From NCBI RefSeq assembly GCF_902499135.1, contig NZ_CABVPR010000005.1, positions 1 through 64,000 on the forward strand: DNA of 64,000 nucleotides, read 5' to 3'. The notes beneath the pieces were generated by a model that had not been told where the DNA came from, did not search any database, and saw only the letters and a program-made list of their open reading frames with translations. Positions 16,113 to 24,553 of this stretch are shown piece by piece. Position 1 is the first letter of the stretch; every line of letters begins with the position of its first letter. A program made the translations under genes and the position numbers. Origin of the DNA: Burkholderia dolosa. Its GTDB lineage: Bacteria; Pseudomonadota; Gammaproteobacteria; Burkholderiales; Burkholderiaceae.

Positions 16113-17708
16113 ATGGCTGTCCACACCGCCGCCCCTCATTCGAGCGGGCAAGTCCTGCCGTTTCGCGAGTCGCTGCTCGCGATGATCGGGATTTCGTTCG
16201 TCACGATGCTCGTCGCGCTCGACCAGACCGTCGTCGGCACCGCATTGCCGACGATCGTCGCCGAGCTGCGCGGCTTCGACCTGTACGCGTGGGTCGCGAC
16301 GTCGTACCTGCTGAGCTCGGTGATCACGGTGCCGATCTTCGGCCGCCTCGGCGACTATTACGGTCGCAAGCCGTTCGTGATCGTGTCGATCGTGGTGTTT
16401 ACCGGCGCGTCGGTCCTGTGCGGGATGGCCAACGACATGCTGTATCTCGTGCTCGCGCGCGGGCTGCAGGGCATCGGCGGCGGGATGCTGGTCGGCACCG
16501 CGTTCGCGTGCATTCCCGACCTGTTTCCGGATTCCGTCGTGCGGCTGCGCTGGCAGGTGCTGATGAGCTCCGCATTCGGCATCGCGAACGCGATCGGGCC
16601 GTCGCTCGGCGGCGTGCTGACCCAGTCGTTCGGCTGGCGCTCGGTGTTCTACGTGAATCTGCCGGTCGGGCTGCTGTCGCTGTTCTTCGTCTGGCGCTAC
16701 CTGCCGCATCTGCGTCAGGTCGAGCACGGCGGCAAGATGCGGCTCGACTGGCCGGGCGCGCTGCTGATCGCGCTGTCGCTCGGCGCACTGCAGCTGTTCG
16801 TCGAATGGCTGCCGAAGTACGGCATCGCGAGCTGGGCGTCGCTGCTGCTCGTCGTCGCGGTCGCGGCGGGCGTCGGCCTCTGGCAGTGGGAAAAGCGCTG
16901 CGCGCAGCCGATTCTGCCGTTCGACATGTTCGGCAATCGTGCGTTGTCCACGCTGTTCGTGCTGGCGATTCTCGCCGGCTTCGCGATGTTCTCGCTGCTG
17001 TTCTATGCGCCGCTGCTGTTCCAGGGCGGCTTCGGGATGTCGCCGAGAGAAGCCGGGCTCGTGATCACGCCGCTCGTCGTGTTCATCACGATCGGCAGCA
17101 TCATGAACGGCCGCGTGATCACGCGCATCCGCAACCCGAACGCGATGTTGCACGTGGGGTTCGTGCTGTTCGCGATCGCATGCGCGGGCATCGTCGTGTC
17201 GACGCATGCGACGCCGATCTGGATGCTGATGGCGCTGATGGTCGCCGGCGGCATCGGTCTCGGTTTCGTGCTGCCGAACCTGACCGTATTCGCGCAGCAG
17301 ACGGCCGGACGCGAGCATCTCGGCATCGCGACCGCGCTGCTGCAGTCGCTGCGGATGGTCGGCGGGATGATCGGCACCGCGCTCACCGGCACGCTCGTCA
17401 ACCAGATGTATTCGAGCGGCGTGCGCGACGCGCTGTCTGCCAACCACGCAGCGCAGTGGCATGCGCGGCTCGCCGATCCGCAGATCCTGATCGACCGCAC
17501 CGCGCAGGGCGATCTCGTCGCCGAGCTGACGCGCGCCGGGCATAATGGCGCGCTGCTGCTCGAAGCGGCCCGCGAATCGCTGGTCGGCGCGATTCACCTG
17601 GGTGTCGCGATGGCGGCGCTCGTCGCCGTGTATTCGGTGTGGCAGTGCCGTCGCGTGCCGCCCATCGCGCTGCGGCGCAAGATCGAACCGCACGTCGCGG
17701 CAGACTGA
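16113..17708 (+). CDS. MFS multidrug exporter, DHA2 (14-helix) family
   Basis: A 531-residue inner-membrane protein with about 14 hydrophobic helices. The first helix motif LDQTVVGTALPTIVAEL, the loop 2-3 motif GRLGDYYGRK and the antiporter motif around IGPSLGGVL are those of EmrB/QacA-type proton-driven drug exporters. The ligand range is not predictable. A MarR repressor gene follows 27 bp downstream in the same operon and a matching palindromic operator precedes the start, so expression is presumably induced by the regulator's ligand. Confidence 0.92.
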   Translation: MAVHTAAPHSSGQVLPFRESLLAMIGISFVTMLVALDQTVVGTALPTIVAELRGFDLYAWVATSYLLSSVITVPIFGRLGDYYGRKPFVIVSIVVFTGASVLCGMANDMLYLVLARGLQGIGGGMLVGTAFACIPDLFPDSVVRLRWQVLMSSAFGIANAIGPSLGGVLTQSFGWRSVFYVNLPVGLLSLFFVWRYLPHLRQVEHGGKMRLDWPGALLIALSLGALQLFVEWLPKYGIASWASLLLVVAVAAGVGLWQWEKRCAQPILPFDMFGNRALSTLFVLAILAGFAMFSLLFYAPLLFQGGFGMSPREAGLVITPLVVFITIGSIMNGRVITRIRNPNAMLHVGFVLFAIACAGIVVSTHATPIWMLMALMVAGGIGLGFVLPNLTVFAQQTAGREHLGIATALLQSLRMVGGMIGTALTGTLVNQMYSSGVRDALSANHAAQWHARLADPQILIDRTAQGDLVAELTRAGHNGALLLEAARESLVGAIHLGVAMAALVAVYSVWQCRRVPPIALRRKIEPHVAAD

Positions 17709-17735
17709 CCGATTGAACGGACACGAATTCAGCGC

Positions 17736-18182
17736 ATGGAAGAACAGGACCGCGTCGCGATCTTGCAGCAATTCGGACGCACGTATCGCGCGTTCATGAC
17801 CGCGTTCGAAGCGCACGTCGGTCAGCCGATGCCGCGCTGGCGGATCATGGTCGCGCTGCATACGATGGGCGGGCACGCATCGCAGAAGAAGCTGGTCGAG
17901 GTGCTGCGGATCGATCCGGGCGCGCTCACGCGTCAGCTGAAGTCGCTCGACGCGCTCGGCTGGATCGAGCGCGAATCCGACGCGCGCGACAACCGCGTGA
18001 CGAACGTGACGCTCACCGACGACGGCCGTGCCGCGTTCGAAGCGTGTCTGCCGCGCCGCAAGGCGTTTATCGAGCAGACGATGGCGCAGCTGCCGGACGA
18101 CGTGCTGACCGCGCTGTCCGGTGCGCTCGCGATGCTGGAGTCGCGGATCGCGGACGTCGGTTCGACGCCGGCTCCGCGCTGA
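17736..18182 (+). CDS. MarR-family transcriptional regulator
   Basis: A 148-residue winged-helix protein. The recognition region is RIDPGALTRQLKSLDALGWIER (about residues 62-83), followed by the wing ESDARDNRVTNVTLTDDG, the usual MarR signature with the DxRxxR-like motif. It is co-transcribed with the upstream exporter (27 bp gap) and should repress it through the palindromes at 16083-16108. Confidence 0.92.
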   Translation: MEEQDRVAILQQFGRTYRAFMTAFEAHVGQPMPRWRIMVALHTMGGHASQKKLVEVLRIDPGALTRQLKSLDALGWIERESDARDNRVTNVTLTDDGRAAFEACLPRRKAFIEQTMAQLPDDVLTALSGALAMLESRIADVGSTPAPR

Positions 18183-18311
18183 CGATCGCCGGCCGGCGGG
18201 CAGCCCGCGCATGCCGTGCGTCGGCCGAGCGCGGCGGGCGCGCGGCGTCAGCCGCGACGAAGCCCCGCCGACGACCGGCACGTCGTTTCATTTCGCTTCG
18301 GATTCCGCCGA

Positions 18312-18893
18312 TCACAATTCGATGCGCGTGCCGAGCAGCGCGAGGAACTGCGCGATCCATGCCGGATGCGCGGGCCACGCCGGCGCGGTGACGAACGGCG
18401 CATCGGTCACGGCCGCATCGACCGGGATGTCCGCGTATTCGCCGCCCGCGAGCTTCACTTCCGGCGCGCACGCCGGATACGCGGAAATACGCTTGCCGCG
18501 GATCACGTCGGCGGCCGCGAGCAGCTGCGCGGCGTGGCAGATCGCCGCGATCGGTTTGCCGGCTTCCGCGAACGCACGCACCAGCGCGATCACTTTCGAA
18601 TCGAGACGCAGGTATTCCGGCGCGCGGCCGCCCGCGATCGCGAGCGCGTCGTAGCCGGATGCATCGACGTCGTCGAACGTCGCGTTCAGCGTGAATTGAT
18701 GGCCGGGCTTCTCGGTGTAGGTCTGGTCGCCCTCGAAATCGTGGATCGCCGTCTTGACCTTGTCGCCCGCGCGCTTGCCGGGGCACACCGCATCGACGTG
18801 GTGGCCGACCGCCTGCAGCGCCTGGAACGGCACCATCGTTTCGTAGTCTTCGGCGAAATCGCCGGTCAGGAACAGGATCTTCTTCGCGGCCAT
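18312..18893 (-). CDS. DJ-1/PfpI-family protein
   Basis: A 193-residue flavodoxin-like protein of the DJ-1/PfpI superfamily. The nucleophile elbow is [10 protein letters not shown] with the reactive cysteine near residue 120, and the [11 protein letters not shown] segment supplies the conserved glutamate region near the N-terminus. Members act as glyoxalases, deglycases or chaperones; which applies here is open. AAGGAGAAAG is six bases before the ATG at 18893. The gene converges with marR. Confidence 0.88.
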   Translation of the reverse strand: MAAKKILFLTGDFAEDYETMVPFQALQAVGHHVDAVCPGKRAGDKVKTAIHDFEGDQTYTEKPGHQFTLNATFDDVDASGYDALAIAGGRAPEYLRLDSKVIALVRAFAEAGKPIAAICHAAQLLAAADVIRGKRISAYPACAPEVKLAGGEYADIPVDAAVTDAPFVTAPAWPAHPAWIAQFLALLGTRIEL

Positions 18894-19033
18894 GGCTTTC
18901 TCCTTTCTGACACGTTGAGGGCCCGTTCGCGGCAGACGGCCGAAACGGCCCAGAGGACGAAAGCGCAGTGTACTCCGGCCGCTTGAAGCGCGCGTGACGG
19001 CCGCCCGCGGCGGCGGGCGGCGCGCGCGGTGCG

Positions 19034-20314
19034 TCAGAAGAAGGTTTCGATCACTTCCGTCACGCGGAATTGCGGATCGACGACGAGCAGCTGACGCCAC
19101 TTGTCGAACGTCAGGCACGGATGCGAGATGTCGAACGCGACCATGTCGCCGACCTTCACGTCCGCGCCGGGCGGGATCTGCAGATAGGCATGCTGATCCA
19201 TCATCCCGGTGACGGCCCAGCCGTCGGTCGCGGCGACATCGCGCGGCGCGCCGTCGCGGCCCGGCCGGAAGTGGCGTGCCGGCTCCGGCAGCCCGGCGTC
19301 GAATGCCGCGTCGCGCTTGCCGAGCGCGACGATCGCGCGGCCGGGCTCCGGCACCGACTGCACGTACGCCCACAGCTGCAGCGCGGGCAGCAGCCCTTCG
19401 CCCATCTTGCGCGCAATCGGATTGCGCGCGAACACGTCGGTCTGCGCCTTCTTGTAGATGCCGACGTCATGCGTCAGATAGCAGCCGGGGCGCAGCACGA
19501 CTTCCGCGAAGCCCGCGTCGGACGCTTTCGCGAATTCCTCGGCGACCACGTCGTACCACGCGGAACCCGCGCCGGACAGGATCGCCGGCGTGCGCGCGAA
19601 GCGGCCGGCTTCCGCGAGTTCCCGCGTGAGCGCGACGGCCTGCTGCAAAAACGCGCGGATCTCGCCTTCCTCCTTCAGCACGCCTTCGTACAGTTCGATT
19701 CCGGCGAGCTTCAGCGTGTCCGGGTAGCGCGCGATCGCGTCGAGCACCGCATTGCGCTGCGCGATGTCGCGCACGCCGGCGCGGCCGCCCGGCACGCCGA
19801 GTTCGAGCAGCACGTTCAGCGGCTTCTTCAGCTCGCCGAAGAAACGGCCGAGCTGATCGACGCTGTCGACCGAATCGACGAGGCAGAAGAATTCGAAATC
19901 GGGATCCGACAGCAGCCCGGCGACGATCGTCATGTTGTGGCGGCCGACGAGCTGGTTCGCGAGCAGCACGCGCCGCACGCCGCCGTGATACGCAGCCTGC
20001 GTCTGATGGGCGGTCGCCAGCGTGATCCCCCACGCGCCGGCGTCGAGCTGGCGCCGGAACAGCTGCGGCGCCATCGTCGTCTTGCCGTGCGGCGCGAATT
20101 TCACGCCGTATTGCTGGACGAACGCCTGCATCCATGTCAGGTTGTGCTCGATGCGATCGTCGTACAGCACTGCCGCCGGCAGGCTCACGTCCTCCGCCAG
20201 CAGATTCCATTCGAGGCGGCCGGCGTCTTCCAGCGGCACGCTCGCGCTCGGCACGTTGCCGAGACCCTTGCCCAGCGGATCGATTGTCGGTTCCTGATAG
20301 TTTGTAACTTTCAT
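19034..20314 (-). CDS. D-amino-acid deaminase (DSD1/D-threonine aldolase-like, PLP)
   Basis: A 426-residue protein of the fold III (alanine-racemase-like) PLP enzymes. The cofactor lysine is in [15 protein letters not shown] (about residue 78), and the C-terminal metal-binding region includes [10 protein letters not shown]. Relatives deaminate D-serine and other D-amino acids to 2-oxo acids. It is divergent from an rpiR gene followed by an N-acyl-D-amino-acid deacylase and a RidA-like protein, which completes a D-amino-acid utilisation route. ATG 20314 is chosen over one 15 codons upstream because GGAGCGGG precedes it and family similarity begins there. Confidence 0.88.
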   Translation of the reverse strand: MKVTNYQEPTIDPLGKGLGNVPSASVPLEDAGRLEWNLLAEDVSLPAAVLYDDRIEHNLTWMQAFVQQYGVKFAPHGKTTMAPQLFRRQLDAGAWGITLATAHQTQAAYHGGVRRVLLANQLVGRHNMTIVAGLLSDPDFEFFCLVDSVDSVDQLGRFFGELKKPLNVLLELGVPGGRAGVRDIAQRNAVLDAIARYPDTLKLAGIELYEGVLKEEGEIRAFLQQAVALTRELAEAGRFARTPAILSGAGSAWYDVVAEEFAKASDAGFAEVVLRPGCYLTHDVGIYKKAQTDVFARNPIARKMGEGLLPALQLWAYVQSVPEPGRAIVALGKRDAAFDAGLPEPARHFRPGRDGAPRDVAATDGWAVTGMMDQHAYLQIPPGADVKVGDMVAFDISHPCLTFDKWRQLLVVDPQFRVTEVIETFF

Positions 20315-20352
20315 GTCATCCCGCTCCATCATCACTATGCATTGCACTGAAG

Positions 20353-20382
20353 TTGACATGCCGATGGTACAGAAAGTAGCAT
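20353..20382 (+). promoter_or_regulatory. Promoter of the rpiR operon
   Basis: TTGACA (20353-20358), a perfect -35 box, and TAGCAT (20377-20382) are separated by 18 bp and point toward rpiR. Transcription should start at about 20389, at the edge of the palindrome at 20391-20411. Confidence 0.65.
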
Positions 20383-20390
20383 CGGCGCGG

Positions 20391-20411
20391 TGATGTTATT
20401 TAGTAACATCA
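20391..20411 (+). promoter_or_regulatory. Operator palindrome at the rpiR transcription start
   Basis: TGATGTTA-TTTAG-TAACATCA is a perfect 8-5-8 inverted repeat located just after the -10 box and 23 bp before the rpiR ATG. A repressor bound here would block initiation; RpiR itself is the obvious candidate. The divergent deaminase gene may share the control. Confidence 0.75.
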
Positions 20412-20433
20412 CGCTTCGAATCCTTTTCCGCCG

Positions 20434-21369
20434 ATGAATACGCGCGCCACGCCACCCGTTTCCCGTGCAGTCGACCCGTCGCCGGCCGCGCAGCCGGCGG
20501 TCGATATCGTCGCGCGGATCGCCGAATGCGCGCCCGAGCTGCGCGAAGCCGAGCGCAAGGTCGCCGCATTCATCCTCGCGGATCTCGCGCGCGCCGCGCA
20601 TGCGAGCATCGGTACGCTGGCCCGCGACGCGCAGGTGAGCGTCGCGACGGTCACGCGCTTCGCGAAGGCCGTCGGCTGCCGCGACGTGCGCGAACTGAAG
20701 CTGCTCGTCGCGCAGGCGGCGGCGGTCGGCCGGCGCTTTCTCGTGCCGTCCGACGACGATGCGTCCGCGCACGACGCGAGCGCCGCTTCGGTCGTCTACG
20801 ACGACATCCGCGTCGCACTCGCGCACAACCATCAGCTGCTGCGCAATACGTCGTTCGATGCGGCGGCCGATCTGCTCGCCGGCGCGAAGATGATCTACGT
20901 GTACGGGCAGGGCGGCGGCTCGACCGCGCTCGCCGACGAGTTGCGCTTCCGGCTCGTGCGTTTCGGCCGGCCGGTCGCGAGCTACCAGGACAGCGTGTTG
21001 CAGCGGATGGTCTCGGCGACGCTGTCGCGCGACAGTGCGGTCGTCGCGCTGTCGGTGAGCGGGCGCGTGCCCGAGCTGCTCGAGAGCTGCCGTCTCGCGA
21101 AGCGCTACGGCGCGACGCTGATCGCGATCACCGCGCCCGCGTCGCCGCTCGCGGCGCTCGCCGACCATCTGATTCCGGTCGTCGCGTTCGAGACCGATTT
21201 CATTTACAAGCCGTCGACGTCGCGCTACGCGATGATGATGGCGATCGACGTGCTCGTCACCGGAGTCGCGCTGCGGCTCGGCGATGCGGGCCGAGAATCG
21301 CTGCGCCGCATCAAGCATGCGCTCGACGCGCATCGCGGCGGCGGAGACCGTCAACCGGTAGGAGACTGA
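20434..21369 (+). CDS. RpiR-family regulator (HTH plus SIS domain)
   Basis: A 311-residue regulator. The N-terminal helix-turn-helix is at about residues 54-78 (IGTLARDAQVSVATVTRFAKAVGC), and the SIS ligand-binding domain follows (IYVYGQGGGSTALADEL near 150; VVALSVSGRVPELLESCRLAKRYG near 205). RpiR proteins usually sense phosphosugars, but in this conserved gene neighbourhood they control D-amino-acid catabolism. The stop is two bases before the deacylase ATG, so the genes form one operon. Confidence 0.9.
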   Translation: MNTRATPPVSRAVDPSPAAQPAVDIVARIAECAPELREAERKVAAFILADLARAAHASIGTLARDAQVSVATVTRFAKAVGCRDVRELKLLVAQAAAVGRRFLVPSDDDASAHDASAASVVYDDIRVALAHNHQLLRNTSFDAAADLLAGAKMIYVYGQGGGSTALADELRFRLVRFGRPVASYQDSVLQRMVSATLSRDSAVVALSVSGRVPELLESCRLAKRYGATLIAITAPASPLAALADHLIPVVAFETDFIYKPSTSRYAMMMAIDVLVTGVALRLGDAGRESLRRIKHALDAHRGGGDRQPVGD

Positions 21370-21371
21370 CC

Positions 21372-22853
21372 ATGCATTCGCATCCCGAAGCGGCCGATAC
21401 GCTGATCGTCGGCGCGCAGCTGTACGACGGCACCGGCGCGCCGCCCGTCACGCGCGACGTCGCGATCCGCAACGGCACGATCGCGGCGATCGGCAACCTG
21501 TCGAACTGGCTCGCCGAAACCGTCGTCGATGCGAACGGCCGCGCGCTTGCGCCGGGCTTCGTCGACGTGCACACGCACGACGACACGCACGTGATCCGCG
21601 CGCCGCAGATGCTGCCGAAGATCTCGCAGGGCGTGACGACCGTGATCGTCGGCAACTGCGGGATCAGTGCGTCGCCCGTCACGCTTGCCGGCGATCCGCC
21701 CGATCCGATGAACCTGCTCGGCGAGCGCGGCGCGTTTCGCTATCCGACCTTCGCCGACTATGTCGCGGCCGTCAACGACGCGCGTCCGGCCGTCAATGTC
21801 GCGGCGCTCGTCGGACACACGGCGCTGCGCAACAACCAGATGGACCGCCTCGACCGCGCGGCCACCGACGCGGAGATCGCCGCGATGCGCGCGCAGCTCG
21901 AGGAGGCGCTCGCACACGGCGCGCTCGGGCTGTCGTCGGGCCTCGCGTACGGCTCCGCGTTCGCGGCGCCGACCGAGGAAGTGATGGCGCTGGCCGAGCC
22001 GCTCGCGAACGCCGGCGCGCTGTATACGACGCACATGCGCACCGAGTTCGACGCGATTCTCGACGCGATGGACGAGGCGTACCGCGTCGGCCGCCACGCG
22101 CGCGTGCCCGTCGTGATCTCGCACCTGAAGTGCGCGGGACCGTCGAACTGGGGGCGCAGCACCGAGGTGCTCGCGTCGCTCGAACGCGCGCGGCGCTACC
22201 AGCCGGTCGGCTGCGACTGCTATCCGTACAGCCGCAGCTCGTCGACGCTCGACCTGAAGCAGGTGACCGGCGACATCGACATCACGATCACGTGGTCGGA
22301 CCCGCATCCGGAAGTCGCGGGCAAGCTGCTGAAGACGATCGCGGCCGACTGGGGCGTGACCGAGCAGGAAGCCGCGCAGCGGATCCGTCCGGCCGGCGCG
22401 GTGTACCACAACATGTCCGAGGACGACGTGCGGCGCATCCTGTCGCATCCGGCGACGATGGTCGGCTCGGACGGGCTGCCGAACGATCCGCTGCCGCACC
22501 CGCGGCTGTGGGGGGCGTTTCCGCGCGTGCTCGGCCATTACGTGCGCGACACGAGTCTGCTGCCGCTCGAAGAGGCGATCCGCAAGATGACGTCGCTGTC
22601 CGCGCGCCGCTTCGGGCTCGCGCGCCGCGGCGAGGTGCACGTCGGCTATCACGCGGATCTGGTGCTGTTCGACCCGGCTCGCGTGATCGATGCCGCGACC
22701 TTCGACAACCCGCAGCAGCCCGCGCACGGGATCGACGCGGTGTGGGTGAACGGCGTGCTCACGTACGAGAACGGCCGGCCGACCGGCGAGCGTGCCGGCG
22801 GTTTCATCGCGCGCGGCGAACGCGTGCAGGCGAGCGGCGACGTCGCGTTCTGA
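21372..22853 (+). CDS. N-acyl-D-amino-acid deacylase (D-aminoacylase)
   Basis: A 493-residue amidohydrolase that releases free D-amino acids from N-acyl-D-amino acids. The metal site starts with DVHTHDDTH near residue 70, NCGIS follows near 97, and HMRTE and ISHLK supply the later ligands; the C-terminal VGYHADLVLFDP block is typical of the urease-related superfamily. TAGGAGACTGACC precedes the ATG. Its product is the likely substrate of the divergently encoded D-amino-acid deaminase. Confidence 0.9.
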   Translation: MHSHPEAADTLIVGAQLYDGTGAPPVTRDVAIRNGTIAAIGNLSNWLAETVVDANGRALAPGFVDVHTHDDTHVIRAPQMLPKISQGVTTVIVGNCGISASPVTLAGDPPDPMNLLGERGAFRYPTFADYVAAVNDARPAVNVAALVGHTALRNNQMDRLDRAATDAEIAAMRAQLEEALAHGALGLSSGLAYGSAFAAPTEEVMALAEPLANAGALYTTHMRTEFDAILDAMDEAYRVGRHARVPVVISHLKCAGPSNWGRSTEVLASLERARRYQPVGCDCYPYSRSSSTLDLKQVTGDIDITITWSDPHPEVAGKLLKTIAADWGVTEQEAAQRIRPAGAVYHNMSEDDVRRILSHPATMVGSDGLPNDPLPHPRLWGAFPRVLGHYVRDTSLLPLEEAIRKMTSLSARRFGLARRGEVHVGYHADLVLFDPARVIDAATFDNPQQPAHGIDAVWVNGVLTYENGRPTGERAGGFIARGERVQASGDVAF

Positions 22854-22939
22854 GCGCGGCGCCGGCTGCCGATATTCCGCGCGCGCCGCTGCGGCGCGCG
22901 CATTCGCAACCGAAACGGAACTGAAACAGGAGTGAAACG

Positions 22940-23326
22940 ATGAAGCGATATGGCGTGGGCGAAGCGAAGGGCACGGGCGGCCAGGTGATGCCGTTTGCGC
23001 GCGCGGTCGAGGCCGACGGCTGGCTGTACGTGTCGGGCCAGACGCCGATGGTGAACGGCGAGGTCGTCGAAGGCGGGATCGTCACGCAGTCGAAGCAGGC
23101 GATCGAGAACGTGATCGCGATCCTGAAGGAAGCCGGATACGGCGTCGAGCATGTCGTGCGCTGCGGCGTGTGGCTCGACGACGCGCGCGACTTCGCGTCG
23201 TTCAACAAGGTGTTCATCTCGTACTTCGGCGAACATCCGCCGGCACGCGCGTGCGTGCAGTCGAGCATGGTGATCGACTGCAAGGTCGAGGTCGATTGCA
23301 TCGCGTATAAGCCGCCGGTGAAGTAA
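22940..23326 (+). CDS. RidA-family imine/enamine deaminase
   Basis: A 128-residue YjgF/YER057c/UK114 protein. The conserved arginine occurs in PPARACVQS (about residue 105), and WLYVSGQTPMVNGEVVEGGIVTQSKQAIENV is the usual N-terminal half. RidA proteins hydrolyse reactive enamine/imine intermediates released by PLP deaminases, so it fits as partner to the D-amino-acid deaminase. AGGAGTGAAAC precedes the start. It is the last gene of the rpiR operon. Confidence 0.92.
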   Translation: MKRYGVGEAKGTGGQVMPFARAVEADGWLYVSGQTPMVNGEVVEGGIVTQSKQAIENVIAILKEAGYGVEHVVRCGVWLDDARDFASFNKVFISYFGEHPPARACVQSSMVIDCKVEVDCIAYKPPVK

Positions 23327-23352
23327 CGCAGCCACGGATAAAGACTGTACGA

Positions 23353-23390
23353 CGACGAGGCCGGTGCACTGGCGTGTGCCGGCCTCGTCG
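23353..23390 (+). terminator. Hairpin ending the D-amino-acid operon
   Basis: A 12-bp perfect stem CGACGAGGCCGG/CCGGCCTCGTCG (23353-23364, 23379-23390) with a 14-nt loop, 27 bp after the RidA stop. Only CATTAT follows, so the T tract is poor. Confidence 0.6.
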
Positions 23391-23399
23391 CATTATGGT

Positions 23400-23605
23400 C
23401 TCCGATGGGCCGTGACGCCGGTCGAACCGGGCGCGTCCAAATGTCTGCGCTGAGGTGAGGTATGAACGGCACCGGATTTCGGCTTTACGGTTGAGCTCCG
23501 GCGGCGCTTCGAGCGACACATCGGCAGGGGCGGCGGAGCAATCCCGAAAGCATTTCGGGTTTGCAGTTCGATACAGTTTGACGTGTTGGGGAGTTTTGAA
23601 GCGCC
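23400..23605. other. Non-coding lead-in to the toxin locus
   Basis: A region of falling GC between the D-amino-acid operon and the toxin gene. It contains an isolated ribosome site (GAGGTGAGGT) before an ATG at 23462 whose frame stops after 10 codons, perhaps the stump of a lost gene. A small terminator follows at 23543-23562. No other gene is seen. Confidence 0.4.
23543..23562 (+). terminator. Small terminator-like hairpin before the toxin gene
   Basis: CCCGAAA-GCA-TTTCGGG (23543-23559) followed by TTT. It would insulate the toxin pair from read-through out of the upstream region. Confidence 0.55.
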
Positions 23606-24106
23606 TTGCCAGGCAAGGGTTTGCGCTCTGATCCGCGCAAATCTTTTCGATACTTTAAATCTCGATATAGCGGGAGATTGCGAGCGCTCTACGATTCGAC
23701 GGTTGAAACAAACCGTGAGGGTGTCGTGCCGGCGGACGAGAAATATTTGTATATCGAAGAGGGCGATTTCCTACGACTTGATCTGTACCGTTTTGGAAAT
23801 TCTACGAGCTCACGTCTTGACCACGTTCGGCCGTTCAAAGACGTGATGGTAGCAATGAGCAACGGCGTCAGAATTATTGTCGCCAATCGGAATGGCATAT
23901 CGTTGACGTCGAAGTATGATCCGAAGAAACGTGGCGTCTGGAGAATTCCGCGCGATACGCGTTTGCCTGCAGGACTTTTGTTGATTAAGGATTTGCGTCC
24001 CGGTCATGAAGGTCACTATATGTTGGCGCCATCCAGTAGTATGCCTTTTGCCAAATTCATCGGGCTACTTCAGGAACTGGCGATGTATTGTCAAAAGGTG
24101 AGCTGA
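23606..24106 (+). CDS. Tse2-like ADP-ribosyltransferase toxin
   Basis: Up to 166 residues. The segment from about residue 52 resembles the Pseudomonas aeruginosa effector Tse2 block by block: RLDLYRFGN, then VRPFKDVMVAMSNG, then WRIPRDTRLPAGLLLIKD, then HYMLAPSSSMPFAKFIGLLQ, matching Tse2's LYRAV, PDIVAGRDG, FVIPDGTDIPPDL and HYTIMPAKPMYREVLM. Tse2-type proteins are small NAD-dependent toxins acting in the cytoplasm. No methionine start exists; the TTG at 23606 is the longest option, but a GTG at 23726 has a good ribosome site (GAGGG) and would give 126 residues starting where Tse2 similarity starts. The small acidic gene one base downstream is its likely antidote. Codon use is less G/C-ending than the neighbours, suggesting transfer. 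Confidence 0.65.
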   Translation: MPGKGLRSDPRKSFRYFKSRYSGRLRALYDSTVETNREGVVPADEKYLYIEEGDFLRLDLYRFGNSTSSRLDHVRPFKDVMVAMSNGVRIIVANRNGISLTSKYDPKKRGVWRIPRDTRLPAGLLLIKDLRPGHEGHYMLAPSSSMPFAKFIGLLQELAMYCQKVS

Positions 24107-24107
24107 A

Positions 24108-24356
24108 ATGAATGAAAACGACCAACCGCGCGTCCCTGCCGATATGGCGTTGCCGTTACTGATGGGTGAATGGGTCGTGCTGATCGAGACTGTCCGTCTG
24201 CGGCTCGAACAGATCGAGCAGATCGATCCTGATTCGGTAGACGAGGACGTGCTTGCCGATCTGTATGAAAACCAGGATACGCTCGTGCGTCTGTTAGCGT
24301 ATATCGAGGACGGCTTTGCGCGGACCTTCGGCGGTCCGCCAACGCCGGCAACGTGA
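24108..24356 (+). CDS. Small acidic protein, probable immunity/antitoxin partner of the Tse2-like toxin
   Basis: An 82-residue acidic, helical protein: VVLIETVRLRLEQIEQ then IDPDSVDEDVLADLYENQ then TLVRLLAYIEDGF suggests a helical hairpin, as in the 77-residue Tsi2 that binds Tse2. Its ATG comes one base after the toxin stop, with AAGGTGA about ten bases upstream inside the toxin gene, so the two are made together. The assignment rests on size, charge, helix pattern and position rather than on clear sequence identity. It has no signal peptide, as expected for an antidote to a cytoplasmic toxin. Confidence 0.6.
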   Translation: MNENDQPRVPADMALPLLMGEWVVLIETVRLRLEQIEQIDPDSVDEDVLADLYENQDTLVRLLAYIEDGFARTFGGPPTPAT

Positions 24357-24553
24357 GCACGAAAGGCGCTGGATTATGCAGCGCGGGCCGCGCTTTGACG
24401 TATTCCGCGCTTGCGTCGTGATCGAGCGCCGATTCGGCTGCCGATGAGCTTTCAGCGCAGGAACCGCGATTGGCGGTGCGCGGGCGCGGCGTCCCTACCG
24501 CGCGATGGCGCTTGTGGCGGTGGGCAGCCAATCATCCGCCACCGTCACCTCAT

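Noticed and set aside
18271-18290. Small hairpin followed by TTTCATTT between marR and the DJ-1 gene
   Set aside because: The stem is only five pairs and the T tract is interrupted; too weak to call a terminator.
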